Shown here: positions 20,615-29,754 of the stretch, one piece after another | How the letters are laid out: every line of letters starts with the position of its first letter | How positions within the stretch are numbered: the stretch's first letter is position 1 | DNA from: Agrobacterium fabrum str. C58 | GTDB lineage: Bacteria > Pseudomonadota > Alphaproteobacteria > Rhizobiales > Rhizobiaceae | Assembly: GCF_000092025.1 (NCBI RefSeq) | Contig: NC_003062.2 | Span: 1,052,001-1,116,000, forward strand | Length of the DNA: 64,000 nucleotides | Direction of reading: 5' to 3' | Made by a program: the position numbers and the translations under genes | Notes under the pieces: generated by a model | Told to the model about the DNA's origin: nothing | The model's input: only the letters and a program-made list of their open reading frames with translations | Database searches by the model: none

Positions 20615-21472
20615 ATGCACAATGTTTCGCAGGAACAGGCTCTGGATGTCATGCCCGTTGCCACGACGGAAACCACGCGTTTCTGGCGTGACCGGCGTTT
20701 TGGCGGCATGGAATGCCTGAGCGCGACGTTCCTCACCCATGAATATTCGCCGCATGCGCATGACACGTTTTCCATAGGCGCCATCGAAAGCGGCTCGCAG
20801 ATTTCCACCATTCAGGGCACCACTGAACAGACGGGGCCGGGGCACCTTTATCTCATCAATCCCGACGAGGTTCACGACGGAGCGCCGGGCGGTGGCGGTT
20901 ATCGCTACCGCATGATCTACCCCGACGCGGAACTGTTGCGCGACATCATCGAGGACGTGACGGGCAGGGTCTTTCACGGCATGCCGTCCTTCCCGAAGTT
21001 TCTGCCGCGCGATCCTCAGATGGCCGCCTCCTTCCAGATGGCGCATCGGCGGCTGGAAGCCAAAACCGGCGCGCTGGAAGCGGATGAGGGCATGTTCTCG
21101 GTTCTCGCCGCGCTGTTTGGAAGGCACGGCAGCGCCATCATCCTGGCCGTCGAAACCCGCGAAAAAACGGCGGTCTATAACGCCCGCGACTATCTTACCG
21201 ATAATTACGAAACCGATATCGGCTTGGAGGAACTGGCGTCCATCGCCGGTCTCAGCCGTGCCCACCTCATCCGCGCGTTTCGCAAGGAGTTTCACATCAC
21301 TCCACATGCCTATCTGACGGATGTGCGCATCCGGCAGGCGCGCCGCCTGCTACGCGCCGGTGAGATGCCGGCCGAGGTGGCGGCACTGTGCGGTTTTGCC
21401 GATCAGGCGCATTTTACCCGGCATTTCAAGGCGCGCACCGGCGTCACGCCGGGCCAATTTCGGCTTGGGTAA
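20615..21472 (+). CDS. AraC-family transcriptional regulator
   Basis: A 285-residue regulator. The N-terminal cupin-like half (EYSPHAHDTFSIGAIESG, then TGPGHLYLINPDEVHDG, about residues 43-90) should sense a ligand. The C-terminal half has two helix-turn-helix motifs (about 195-280: IGLEELASIAGLSRAHLIRAF, then MPAEVAALCGFADQAHFTRHF). It is read toward azlC and azlD, with 98 bp between, and probably controls them. Ligand unknown; branched-chain amino acids or a related compound would fit. The ATG at 20615 has a poor ribosome site, and an ATG at 20651 is an alternative. Confidence 0.9.
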   Translation: MHNVSQEQALDVMPVATTETTRFWRDRRFGGMECLSATFLTHEYSPHAHDTFSIGAIESGSQISTIQGTTEQTGPGHLYLINPDEVHDGAPGGGGYRYRMIYPDAELLRDIIEDVTGRVFHGMPSFPKFLPRDPQMAASFQMAHRRLEAKTGALEADEGMFSVLAALFGRHGSAIILAVETREKTAVYNARDYLTDNYETDIGLEELASIAGLSRAHLIRAFRKEFHITPHAYLTDVRIRQARRLLRAGEMPAEVAALCGFADQAHFTRHFKARTGVTPGQFRLG

Positions 21473-21570
21473 GGGCAACGGTTTTCCATAAAAACCGTGC
21501 GGCAGCACTTTCGTTCAAGACCACCCTGGCGTCCCCGGCGTAATTCCTCCCGCCTGAAAGGGAGAATGCG

Positions 21571-22275
21571 ATGTCCACATCGGAAAAACGCGCAGAGTTG
21601 ATTGCGGGGCTGAGGTCCGCCGCTCCTTTGCTGGTTGCCATGGTGCCGATCGGCGTGGTGTTCGGCGCGGTTGCCATCGGCAAGGGCCTGTCGCCGCTCG
21701 AGGCCTCGCTGATGTCGCTGTTGGTCTTTGCCGGCGGCTCGCAATTCGTCGCCATGGATCTCTGGACCCACCCGGCCAGCTGGACCGCACTCGGATTTGC
21801 GGCTCTACTGGTCAATCTGCGCCATGTGCTGATGAGCGCCTCCATTGCCGGCAAGCTGGATGATTTCAAGGGCTGGCGGAAATATGCGGCCATGCTGGTG
21901 CTGACGGATGAATCCTGGGCCCTTGCGGAATTCCGGGTCATTGCCGGCAGGCTCACGGCAGCCTTTTTCGCCGGTGCCGCGCTCTCCATCTATCTGGTCT
22001 GGAATCTTGCAACACTCGCCGGCGCGCTACTCGGTGCGGTGGTGGGGGACATGTCGGTCATCGGTCTGGATTTCGCCTTTCCAGCCGTCTTCATCGTGTT
22101 GCTCATGGGCTTCTGGAAGGGCAGGGAAACCGGCTTGGTGCTTCTGGCAAGCGCATCCGCTGCCTGTCTTACCCACGCGCTGGTCCCGGGCGCCTGGTAT
22201 ATCGCCGCCGGCGCGATGGCGGGGCTTGCGGTCGCCGCCTTCGGCCGTGCGGAACAGGTGGAGCAGCCGGCATGA
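21571..22275 (+). CDS. azlC: AzlC-family branched-chain amino acid exporter, large subunit
   Basis: A 234-residue inner-membrane protein with several helices. The motif MVPIGVVFGAVAIGKGLSP, and later SLLVFAGGSQFVA, are diagnostic of AzlC (BrnF/YgaZ) proteins. With AzlD it exports branched-chain amino acids or methionine-like compounds. GGGAG precedes the ATG. The stop overlaps the azlD start by 4 bp (ATGA), so the subunits are translated together. The adjacent AraC-type gene is the likely regulator. Confidence 0.92.
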   Translation: MSTSEKRAELIAGLRSAAPLLVAMVPIGVVFGAVAIGKGLSPLEASLMSLLVFAGGSQFVAMDLWTHPASWTALGFAALLVNLRHVLMSASIAGKLDDFKGWRKYAAMLVLTDESWALAEFRVIAGRLTAAFFAGAALSIYLVWNLATLAGALLGAVVGDMSVIGLDFAFPAVFIVLLMGFWKGRETGLVLLASASAACLTHALVPGAWYIAAGAMAGLAVAAFGRAEQVEQPA

Positions 22276-22574
22276 CGCTCGATCCGAACACGCTCCTGAC
22301 GATCCTCGCCATGATGGCGGCAACTGTTACAACGCGCCTTGGCGGCCTGCTGCTGGTCAGTCATTTCACCCTGACGCCGCGTCTGAAAAAGGCGCTCGGC
22401 GTGGTGCCGCCTGCCGTCCTGATGGCCGTGGTCACGCCGACTGCACTCGCCAGCGGGGCGGCCGAAACTATCGCCTGCGCGGTAACGGCAATCGCGGCGC
22501 TGCGGCTCAGCCTGCTGCCGGCCGCCACGCTCGGCGTCGTCACCGTGGCGTTGCTGCGCGGAATCGGATTGTAA
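22272..22574 (+). CDS. azlD: AzlD-family transporter small subunit
   Basis: A 100-residue membrane protein with three or four helices. MMAATVTTRLGGLLLV near the start and the VPPAVLMAVVTPTAL segment are typical of AzlD (BrnE/YgaH). It works with AzlC to export branched-chain amino acids. It overlaps azlC by 4 bp and is followed 60 bp later by a terminator hairpin. The small subunit has no ATPase or other catalytic motif. Confidence 0.9.
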   Translation: MTLDPNTLLTILAMMAATVTTRLGGLLLVSHFTLTPRLKKALGVVPPAVLMAVVTPTALASGAAETIACAVTAIAALRLSLLPAATLGVVTVALLRGIGL

Positions 22575-22633
22575 GAAAATCGCGCCAACGTCCTGAAAAG
22601 ACTCCGGACTCGGCGTCTGTAATGCGAAGCGGG

Positions 22634-22670
22634 CAGCGGGGGTGAAAATATGTCACCCTCGCTGTGTTTT
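22634..22670 (+). terminator. Terminator of the azlCD transcript
   Basis: A 12-bp stem with one G-T pair (arms 22634-22645 and 22653-22664, loop AAATATG), followed on the plus strand by TGTTTT. It lies between convergent azlD and dnaB. On the minus strand no T-run follows. Confidence 0.65.
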
Positions 22671-22673
22671 GGA

Positions 22674-24170
22674 TCAGTGCTCTTCGTACTGGGTGAAGCT
22701 CGGATCGGCCAGATCGGCGAAGCGTGTGAATTCGGACTGGAAGGCGAGTTTCACGGTACCGGTCGGTCCGTGACGCTGCTTGGCTATGATGACGTCGGCC
22801 GTGCCTTTCACCTTGTCGAACAGCGCTTCCCACTCGGCATATTTGGGATCGGAAATATCGCGCGGTTCCATGTTCTTGACGTAATATTCCTCTCGGAACA
22901 CGAAGAGAACCACGTCGGCGTCCTGCTCGATCGAGCCCGATTCACGCAGGTCTGAAAGCTGCGGGCGCTTGTCTTCACGGTTTTCCACCGCACGGGAGAG
23001 CTGTGACAGCGCGATGATCGGGACGTTGAGTTCCTTGCCCAGTGCCTTGAGGCCGGTGGTGATCTGGGTGATTTCCTGCACGCGGTTTTCGCCGCTCTTG
23101 CCGGCGCCGGTCATCAGCTGAATATAGTCCACGACCAGAACATCGAGGCCGCGCTGGCGCTTCAGGCGGCGGGCACGGGCGGAAAGCTGGGCGATGGAGA
23201 TACCACCGGTCTGGTCGATATAAAGCGGCACCTTCTGCATCATCTGGGAGCAGGCGATGAGCTTTTCGAAATCGGCCTCGGTGATGTCGCCACGGCGGAT
23301 TTTCGAGGAGGAGACTTCCGTCTGCTCGGAAATGATACGGGTGGCCAGCTGTTCGGACGACATTTCGAGCGAATAGAAACCGACGACGCCGCCATTCTTC
23401 GCCTTGAAAGAACCGTCCGGCTGCACTTCCTGCTCATAGGAGGCGGCAATATTATAGGCGATGTTGGTCGCAAGCGAGGTCTTGCCCATACCCGGACGAC
23501 CAGCCAGCACGATAAGGTCGGAACGCTGCAGGCCGCCCATGCGGCCGTCGAGCGAATGAATGCCGGTGGAAATGCCGGAGAGGTTGCCATCGCGCTCAAA
23601 AGCGGCGCCCGCCATGTCGATTGCCAGCGCCACAGCATCGTTGAACGACTGGAAACCGCCGTCGTAGCGGCCGGTTTCCGCCAGTTCGAACAGGCGGCGC
23701 TCGGTATCTTCAATCTGCGCCTGCGGCGGCATGTCGAGCGGCGCGTCATAGGCGATGTTGACGACATCTTCGCCGATCTGGATCAGCGCGCGGCGCAGCG
23801 CCAGATCATAGATCGCCCGACCGTAATCTTCCGCGTTGATGATCGATACGGCTTCGGCCGCAAGGCGCGCGAGATATTGCGCCACCGTCAGGTCGCCGAT
23901 CTTGTCATCTGCCGGCAGGAAGGTCTTGATCGTCACCGGATTGGCGGTCTTGCCCATGCGGATGATATCGCCCGCCACCTCGAAAATCTTGCGATGCAGC
24001 GGCTCGTAGAGATGCACGGGCTTCAAGAAGTCCGAGACGCGGTAATAGGCGTCGTTGTTGACGAGGATGGCGCCAAGCAGCGCCTGTTCGGCCTCGATAT
24101 TGTTCGGCGCCTCGCGGTAATGCGGTTCCGCCGGTTGCGCGGGGGTGATCTTTCTCACAGCGTCGTTCAT
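22674..24170 (-). CDS. dnaB: Replicative DNA helicase DnaB
   Basis: The hexameric 5'-3' helicase of the replication fork. The 498-residue protein has the N-terminal all-alpha domain (from PHYREAPNNIEAEQALLGAIL), Walker A GRPGMGKTSL (about residue 225), the DVLVVDYIQLM Walker B and the C-terminal RecA-like core with SQLSRAVENREDKRP. It is full length with no intein. The gene is flanked by plus-strand cassettes on both sides: azlCD converges on its 3' end and marR diverges from its 5' end. Identification is certain. Confidence 0.97.
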   Translation of the reverse strand: MNDAVRKITPAQPAEPHYREAPNNIEAEQALLGAILVNNDAYYRVSDFLKPVHLYEPLHRKIFEVAGDIIRMGKTANPVTIKTFLPADDKIGDLTVAQYLARLAAEAVSIINAEDYGRAIYDLALRRALIQIGEDVVNIAYDAPLDMPPQAQIEDTERRLFELAETGRYDGGFQSFNDAVALAIDMAGAAFERDGNLSGISTGIHSLDGRMGGLQRSDLIVLAGRPGMGKTSLATNIAYNIAASYEQEVQPDGSFKAKNGGVVGFYSLEMSSEQLATRIISEQTEVSSSKIRRGDITEADFEKLIACSQMMQKVPLYIDQTGGISIAQLSARARRLKRQRGLDVLVVDYIQLMTGAGKSGENRVQEITQITTGLKALGKELNVPIIALSQLSRAVENREDKRPQLSDLRESGSIEQDADVVLFVFREEYYVKNMEPRDISDPKYAEWEALFDKVKGTADVIIAKQRHGPTGTVKLAFQSEFTRFADLADPSFTQYEEH

Positions 24171-24482
24171 GGTTTGCGCGATCTCCCTTTGCCTTTGTCC
24201 TTAAACCTCGGGTTTGGCTTCCTGGGGCATGGCAGTCAATGATATTGTTGCAACACTATACGGCAGGCTGGTGTCCGGTCCGCAAAGCTGGATCACATCT
24301 TCAGTTGTCCCCAGCAATCCACAGGGGGGTGGGGACAAGGTGCCGGGAATTTTCCGGCAACGTGATTCGCTGCCATGAGTTTACCGCATGGCAGACCCGG
24401 CATGAAAGAAACTTGAAAATCGTCAGGCTTAAGAATAAATAGGCAGAAAATAAGTAGTGTGCTAATTATAAGGCTTACTGAC
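24171..24482. other. Divergent promoter region between dnaB and marR (312 bp)
   Basis: No gene is visible. On the plus strand, TTGAAA (24413-24418) and TAAATA (24436-24441) are 17 bp apart and would make a promoter for the marR operon. An inverted repeat TTGTCCCC / GGGGACAA (24305-24312 and 24331-24338) and an 8-bp palindrome GTTGCAAC near 24247 could be regulatory. A short hairpin TGCCGG / CCGGCA lies near 24341-24359. None has a proven function. Confidence 0.5.
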
Positions 24483-24938
24483 ATGTCCCGCGAGACCGAC
24501 AAGGAGCAGCTTCTGGATGAAGTCTCCGCTTTCACCCGCAAACTGCGCGCGTTTTTCGATGCGCGGGTAGGGGAAAGCGGCCTGACGCTTGCCCGTGCGC
24601 GGGCGCTTTTTGCGCTCTCACGGCGCGGTCCGCTGACGCAGACGGAACTTGCCGAGGAAATGGAAATCGAAACCCCGACGCTGGTGCGGGTGCTTGACGG
24701 CATGGAGAAACAGAACCTTATCGAACGCCGCTCCGATGAGAACGACCGCCGCGCCAAGCGCATCCATATGACTGAAGAAGGTGAGAAGACTTCGGGCACG
24801 GTGCAGGCGGTGGCAAAGTCGCTGCGTTCGGAAATCACCGCCGATATTTCGTCTGAAGATCTGGCCATGGCGCTCGACGTGATGCGCCGCCTTTCGGCCA
24901 ATCTGCAAAACCTCGCAGCCGGGAGGGCACAATCGTGA
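24483..24938 (+). CDS. MarR-family transcriptional regulator
   Basis: A 151-residue winged-helix repressor. Residues 30-110 carry the MarR core: LTLARARALFALSRRGPLTQTELAEEMEI, the recognition helix in TPTLVRVLDGMEKQNLI, and the wing ERRSDENDRRAKRIHMTEEG. Such proteins usually repress the efflux genes next to them and release DNA on binding phenolic or drug-like ligands. Its last codons overlap the GTG start of the MFS gene by 4 bp. I chose the ATG at 24483, 8 codons into the frame, because it follows TAAGG at good spacing. It heads the operon marR-MFS-HlyD. Confidence 0.93.
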   Translation: MSRETDKEQLLDEVSAFTRKLRAFFDARVGESGLTLARARALFALSRRGPLTQTELAEEMEIETPTLVRVLDGMEKQNLIERRSDENDRRAKRIHMTEEGEKTSGTVQAVAKSLRSEITADISSEDLAMALDVMRRLSANLQNLAAGRAQS

Positions 24939-26686
24939 GCAGCACATTGCCGCAGACCACAGGCGATGCCACTTCCCAAAATACCGAGGTGACCGCCAAA
25001 TCCTCCGAGCTTCCGGAAAAGGACGCGACTGTACCGCCAGATACTGCCAGCACGGCCGAGACGATGGTGGAAGCCGCCATTCCCGCCGCGCCACAGCCGG
25101 TGGAGCGGCCGTTATGGCTCCGGCTCTGTTTCATCTTTGCCGGCCTGTCGTTTTTCATCACGCAAGGTCTGGGCATGAACCTCGTCATGGCCAATATCTA
25201 CCAGTTGCAGGGTGAGTTCTCCGCGACGGTGGCCGAGGTCGCCTGGCTTTCCGCCGCCTACATGGCGCCTTATGCCACCTTTTCCATCGCGCTTTTTAAG
25301 GTACGGGCACAATATGGCCTGCGGCCCTTTGCTGAACTCTCGATCATCGCTTTCGTCGTTGCCTCCTGCCTCAATCTTTTCGTGACGGACCTGCATTCGG
25401 CGATCGTCATCCGCTTCGTCAGCGGCATGGCGGCGGCGCCGATCTCCTCGCTCGGCTTTCTCTATATTCTCGAGGCCTTTCCGCCGGCGCGGAAATTCTC
25501 GCTCGGCTTCAGCATCGCGCTGACAGGCACCTTGCTGTCGGCGCCACTCGCCCGCATCGTGTCACCCTCCCTGCTGGAAATCGACGGCTGGAACGCGCTG
25601 TATTCCATGGAAGTGGGTTTTGCGTTGATCTCGCTCGCCGTGATCTATGTTCTGAAAGTCACGCCGCCGCCGCGCGCGAAAGTCATCGAGCGCATGGATA
25701 TCTTGAGCTACGTGCTGTTTGCGGGTGGTCTCGGTTGCCTCGCGGTCATGCTCACGCTCGGCAGGTTTTACTGGTGGTTTGAAACGTGGTGGCTTGGGGC
25801 GCTGCTGGCGACATCCATTGCGCTTCTGACACTGATGGCCTTCATCGAACTGCCGCGCAAGAACCCGCTGCTTGACCTGCGCTGGATTTTTTCCAAAACC
25901 AACCTGCATGTGATGGCTGTGTTGCTTATCTACCGCGCGGTTTCTTCCGAGCAGTCCTCAACCGCTGTCAGCTTTTATCAGCAACTCGGCCTCTTGAACG
26001 ACCAGACGACAACGCTCTACGCCCTTGTGCTGCTGGCGACCGTACTGGGCGGCGCGGCCTGCGCCTGGCTGATGTTGAGCAAATATGTCGATACGGCCCA
26101 TGTCATTGCACTCACGCTGATCGCTGCCGGTTCATTTTTGGACAGCCAGTCCACCAACATGACTCGGCCGGAACAGATGTATTTCAGCCAGATGATGATC
26201 GCTTTCGGGGCAGCCATGTTCCTGCCGCCGGTCATGGCCAAGGGCTTTGCGGCGGCTCTTGGTCGGGGAGCGCCCTATCTGGTGAATTTCATCGCCATCT
26301 TTCTGTTCACCCAGATCACCGGCTCGATGCTGATGACTGGTCTGCTCGGCAGCTTTGTGACCCTGCGTGAAAAGTTTCACTCCAATATTCTGGTGGAGAA
26401 TATTCTCCTTACCAATCCGCTGGTTGCCCAGCGCGTGTCCCAGCTTTCCGGGGCTTACAGCCACGTCATTACCGATCCGGCGCTGCTGAAGGCCGAGGGC
26501 CTGACATTGCTTGCCCAGCAGGTCAGCCGGGAAGCCTATGTGCTGGCCTATAACGATACGTTTCTGCTCATCTCCGTCGTTTCCGCGCTGGCGCTGGCAG
26601 TGCTTTTAATCCACCTTGTCTGGATGCGTGTCCGACCTTTCCTGTCGCGGGAAAAGACCGATACTGCGCCGGCGCTACAGTCATGA
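24935..26686 (+). CDS. MFS multidrug efflux permease, DHA2 (EmrB/QacA) type
   Basis: A 583-residue permease with about 14 membrane helices after a hydrophilic 60-residue N-terminus. Early residues QGLGMNLVMANIYQLQGEF, and the motif WLSAAYMAPYATFSIALFK with FASLNLF-like turns, fit the DHA2 drug:H+ antiporter family. The start is GTG at 24935, overlapping marR by 4 bp. It pairs with the HlyD-type gene 19 bp downstream to form an EmrAB-like pump, probably using an outer-membrane channel encoded elsewhere (no TolC gene here). The substrate is unknown. The N-terminal extension is rich in Thr, Ser and Glu. Confidence 0.9.
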   Translation: MSSTLPQTTGDATSQNTEVTAKSSELPEKDATVPPDTASTAETMVEAAIPAAPQPVERPLWLRLCFIFAGLSFFITQGLGMNLVMANIYQLQGEFSATVAEVAWLSAAYMAPYATFSIALFKVRAQYGLRPFAELSIIAFVVASCLNLFVTDLHSAIVIRFVSGMAAAPISSLGFLYILEAFPPARKFSLGFSIALTGTLLSAPLARIVSPSLLEIDGWNALYSMEVGFALISLAVIYVLKVTPPPRAKVIERMDILSYVLFAGGLGCLAVMLTLGRFYWWFETWWLGALLATSIALLTLMAFIELPRKNPLLDLRWIFSKTNLHVMAVLLIYRAVSSEQSSTAVSFYQQLGLLNDQTTTLYALVLLATVLGGAACAWLMLSKYVDTAHVIALTLIAAGSFLDSQSTNMTRPEQMYFSQMMIAFGAAMFLPPVMAKGFAAALGRGAPYLVNFIAIFLFTQITGSMLMTGLLGSFVTLREKFHSNILVENILLTNPLVAQRVSQLSGAYSHVITDPALLKAEGLTLLAQQVSREAYVLAYNDTFLLISVVSALALAVLLIHLVWMRVRPFLSREKTDTAPALQS

Positions 26687-26705
26687 AAATTCCAAGAGTG
26701 ACAAA

Positions 26706-27773
26706 ATGCTGAAGAAGTTTTTTACCCCCGTTTCCATCCTCGTGCTGCTCGGCGGCATCGCCGGCGTTGCGCTGGTGCTTTACGCCTGGCGGCTGCCGCC
26801 TTTCCTGTCCACCGTCGAAATGACCGACAACGCCTTCGTGCGCGGTTATGTGACGACCATGAGCCCGCAGGTCAGCGGTTATGTCGTCAATGTCCCGGTG
26901 AAGGACTATCAGGAAGTCAAGCAGGGGACGCTGCTGGCCAAGATCGATGACCGCATCTACCACCAGAAACAGGCGCAGGCGGAAGCCACGCTCGATACCC
27001 ACAAGGCAGCACTCGACAATTCCCGCCAGCAGGAAAATGCCGCCAATGCCAATATCCGCTCCAGCGAGGCGGCTGTCGACAGTGCCGAAGCCTCACTGAA
27101 GCAGGCGCAGCTCGCCTCCGACCGGCAGGATAATCTGATCAAGAGCGGCGTCGGAACTTCCAGCCTTCAGGAAGAAGCCCATGCGGCGCTTGAAAAGGCG
27201 CGCGCATCACTGTCCCAGGCGAAAGCGGCGCTCGAGGTTTCCCGTCAGGATTTGCAGACCATCATCGTCAACCGCAGCTCGTTACAGGCGGCCGTCGCCA
27301 ATGCCGAGGCCGCCGTTGAACTCGCCCGCATCGATCTTGCCAATACCGAGATTCGCGCGCCGGTGGATGGCAGGCTCGGCGAAGTCGGCGTGCGCACCGG
27401 CCAATATGTCACCGCTGGCACGCAACTGATGGCCGTCGTTCCGCATGATGTCTGGGTTATCGCCAATTTCAAGGAGACCCAGCTCGCCGGTATGCAGGTG
27501 GGCCAGCCGGTGACGATTTCGGTCGATGCGCTGCATCGCCGCAAGCTGACCGGCCATGTGGAGCGCTTTTCGCCCGCCACCGGCTCGGAATTCGCCGTCA
27601 TCAAGCCCGACAATGCGACCGGCAATTTCGTGAAGATCGCCCAGCGTCTCGGCGTGCGGATCGTGATCGATGCGGATCAGCCGCTCGCGGCGGAGCTTTC
27701 GCCTGGTATGTCGGTGGTGGTGCATCTGGACAAGAGCAAGGCGCCTGATGGGGCGGAGACGGCGGCGAAGTAG
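26706..27773 (+). CDS. HlyD/EmrA-type membrane fusion protein
   Basis: The periplasmic adaptor of the pump encoded upstream. The 355-residue protein has one N-terminal membrane anchor (about residues 6-28), a biotinyl-lipoyl-like half (QVSGYVVNVPVKDYQEVKQG), a long alpha-helical hairpin (about 85-180, rich in Ala, Gln and Glu) and the beta-barrel segment ending VVHLDKSKAPDG. I chose the ATG at 26706 because the anchor starts there and an AAGAG motif precedes it; the longer frame overlaps the permease gene. It is last in the marR operon, and the palindromic repeat follows 27 bp later. Confidence 0.92.
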   Translation: MLKKFFTPVSILVLLGGIAGVALVLYAWRLPPFLSTVEMTDNAFVRGYVTTMSPQVSGYVVNVPVKDYQEVKQGTLLAKIDDRIYHQKQAQAEATLDTHKAALDNSRQQENAANANIRSSEAAVDSAEASLKQAQLASDRQDNLIKSGVGTSSLQEEAHAALEKARASLSQAKAALEVSRQDLQTIIVNRSSLQAAVANAEAAVELARIDLANTEIRAPVDGRLGEVGVRTGQYVTAGTQLMAVVPHDVWVIANFKETQLAGMQVGQPVTISVDALHRRKLTGHVERFSPATGSEFAVIKPDNATGNFVKIAQRLGVRIVIDADQPLAAELSPGMSVVVHLDKSKAPDGAETAAK

Positions 27774-27800
27774 TTGGTAAAGGTTGGAGGGTGTGGTTTA

Positions 27801-27959
27801 TACCCCCCTCTGTCCTGCCGGACATCTCCCCCTCAAGGGGGGAGATCGACTCGTGGATAGGGCTCGCCCATCTCAACGTTAGCGAATGAAGTGGTGGTAG
27901 CGCCTCCTGCCAATCTCCCCCCTTGAGGGGGAGATGCCCGGGCAGGGCAGAGGGGGGTA
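27801..27959. repeat. Palindromic intergenic repeat, copy 2
   Basis: A second copy of the 159-bp element at 12310-12468, same orientation, with near-identical arms (TACCCCCCTCTGTCCTGCCG at the left end) and a diverged loop keeping the CGCCCATCTCAACGTT core. It fills the space between emrA-type gene and the rplI terminator. The arms differ from copy 1 at only a few positions, for example an extra G in the right arm (GCCCGGGCAGG), while the loop ends differ more, as expected if pairing in the arms is selected. It has no coding capacity. Confidence 0.9.
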
Positions 27960-27985
27960 AACCTCTCCGCAAACTCGAAGCTTGC

Positions 27986-28020
27986 AAACAAAAACCCCGG
28001 ATGTCGCCATCCGGGGTTTT
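27986..28020 (-). terminator. Rho-independent terminator of the rplI transcript
   Basis: A perfect 13-bp stem (AAAACCCCGGATG / CATCCGGGGTTTT) with a 4-nt loop occupies 27991-28020. On the minus strand it is followed by TGTTTG after the stem's own T-run. It lies 23 bp past the rplI stop and ends the rpsF-rpsR-DUF2232-rplI block. The symmetry means it could also stop plus-strand transcripts arriving from the HlyD gene. Confidence 0.9.
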
Positions 28021-28043
28021 CCTATGACCACAAGGGCCAGATC

Positions 28044-28619
28044 TTATTCGTCGTCTTCGTTGCCGTCAGCTTCCGGATCAAAGAAGTCTTCCGGACGCAG
28101 GGCATCTTCGTCAACGCCGTAGATGGCGTCAGCGGAGGTGAGGCTTTCGCCCTTGGACTGACGTTCGGCTTCTTCGGCGGAACGGGCAACGTTCAGCTCG
28201 ACCTGAAGCTCGACTTCGGCGTGCAGGTGCAGGGTAACGTTGTGCAGGCCGATGGTCTTGATCGGCGTGTTCAGTTCAACCTGGTTGCGGCCGATGTTGA
28301 AGCCTTCGGCGCCGAGGATTTCGACGACGTCGCGGGCAGCAACAGAACCGTAGAGCTGGCCGGTTTCGCCAGCCGAACGGACGACGATGAAGGACTTGCC
28401 TGCAAGCGCTTCGGCAACCGTCTGGGCTTCCGACTTACGCTCGAGGTTACGGGCTTCAAGCGTTGCGCGCTCGGTTTCGAAACGGGTCTTGTTGGCGGCG
28501 TTGGCGCGCAGCGCCTTGCCCTGCGGCAGCAGGAAGTTACGGGCATAACCGTCGCGAACCTTGACGGTTTCGCCCATCTGACCGAGCTTGTTGATGCGTT
28601 CGAGAAGAATAACGTCCAT
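28044..28619 (-). CDS. rplI: 50S ribosomal protein L9
   Basis: Large-subunit protein that binds 23S rRNA near the L1 stalk. The 191-residue product has the L9 N-terminal signature ([25 protein letters not shown], then [14 protein letters not shown]). The last 40 residues are an acidic extension ([20 protein letters not shown]) beyond the usual 149-residue length. Such tails are seen in Rhizobiales. AAAGGA precedes the ATG. It follows the DUF2232 gene by 14 bp and precedes a strong terminator. Confidence 0.97.
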   Translation of the reverse strand: MDVILLERINKLGQMGETVKVRDGYARNFLLPQGKALRANAANKTRFETERATLEARNLERKSEAQTVAEALAGKSFIVVRSAGETGQLYGSVAARDVVEILGAEGFNIGRNQVELNTPIKTIGLHNVTLHLHAEVELQVELNVARSAEEAERQSKGESLTSADAIYGVDEDALRPEDFFDPEADGNEDDE

Positions 28620-28633
28620 CTTCTTGATCCTTT

Positions 28634-29608
28634 CTATGGTTTGGTTTCGTTCGTTGTGTCGTTTTTCCGTGCCGGCGTCAGAGAGATCGTGCTGCGCACG
28701 TCGCTCAGGCCGAGCACGAGAATGATGAACAGCGGAAAGACAAAGACCGCCGAGAGATAAGCGAGGATGAGAACCGGCAGCCGCCAGTCCTTGCCGCGCG
28801 CCTTTTTATGCAGCGAGGCATAACCCGCCATCAGGAAGCCCGCGCCGAAGGTGCCGCAGATGACGGCACCAATCATGGCGGCGACGCCCCCGAAGAACAT
28901 GGCGACGATGCCGCCAAGAAAGATGAAGATCGCGTTGCGGTGCATGCGCAGCGCAGAAGCAATGTCTTCGCGCGGGCGAAGGCCCTTGCCGAAGGAGCCG
29001 ACCAGCCGGGTCGCGACATAATAGGCCGCAAACAGCAGGATGACCCAAAGACCGCCCTGGACGATCGGCAGCATCAGCACCAGCAGCGACTTCGTCTGGG
29101 TAAGTGCTTCGGCATTGGGTTCGAACAGGGGTTCGCGGTTCTGTACCGAGGTCATCATGATATCGACCATGCGGGCAACGAGATCGGGACCGTAACCGAT
29201 CATCCAGCCGAGAATGACGACGGCGACGGAGACCAGAATGCACAGATGCAGCACGATGCCGGACAGCGGATACCAGGCGAGCAGATCATCCGGGCCGCCG
29301 AGTTCGGAGGCCGGGCGCGCCAGATTGGCGAGATGCGAAAGCCAGCCCGCCGGGATCAGCGTGAAGATCGCAATGGTCAGCGCAAAAAGCGGCGACATGA
29401 CGAGCGCGCCGATGATGGCGGTGGTGATGATAGCGATAATGGCGGCGCGGTTGCCCCAGCCCATGCCGGCGATGAAGATGGGCATGGCCGAACCGGCATA
29501 AAGCAGGAAAGAAAGCGACGACTGTGCCGTTGCGCCAAGCGTTAAAAACGCGGCGCATATGCCGGCGAGAACGCCGGAGATCAGCACTGTCTGGTTCAAC
29601 TTTTGCAC
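28634..29608 (-). CDS. DUF2232 multi-pass membrane protein
   Basis: A 324-residue integral membrane protein with about eight hydrophobic segments; the first three are within residues 10-95. It fits the DUF2232/YybS-like family found between rpsR and rplI in many alphaproteobacteria. No catalytic motif is seen, and its function is unknown; a transporter-like role is only a guess. It is 14 bp upstream of rplI. A terminator-like hairpin separates it from rpsR, so it may also have its own promoter. Confidence 0.8.
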   Translation of the reverse strand: MQKLNQTVLISGVLAGICAAFLTLGATAQSSLSFLLYAGSAMPIFIAGMGWGNRAAIIAIITTAIIGALVMSPLFALTIAIFTLIPAGWLSHLANLARPASELGGPDDLLAWYPLSGIVLHLCILVSVAVVILGWMIGYGPDLVARMVDIMMTSVQNREPLFEPNAEALTQTKSLLVLMLPIVQGGLWVILLFAAYYVATRLVGSFGKGLRPREDIASALRMHRNAIFIFLGGIVAMFFGGVAAMIGAVICGTFGAGFLMAGYASLHKKARGKDWRLPVLILAYLSAVFVFPLFIILVLGLSDVRSTISLTPARKNDTTNETKP

Positions 29609-29713
29609 GTCGCTGTCCTGCTGAAACTAAGCAGTTAGAGGATCGCTCCTGAGAGCCTCATCCCCAACATGGGTTTTATGGTATCGATCCGCGCCCAACG
29701 CGGAAGGATTTGC

Positions 29714-29747
29714 AAAAGCGAGGCCGCGTCGAAACGCAGCCTCGCTT
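29714..29747 (-). terminator. Terminator-like hairpin between rpsR and the DUF2232 gene
   Basis: A 9-bp perfect stem (AAGCGAGGC / GCCTCGCTT at 29716-29724 and 29739-29747) with further inner pairing (GCGT / ACGC) lies 7 bp after the rpsR stop and is followed by TTTTGC on the minus strand. The T-run is short, so it is likely partial and would lower expression of the DUF2232 and rplI genes. Confidence 0.6.
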
Positions 29748-29754
29748 CAATTCA

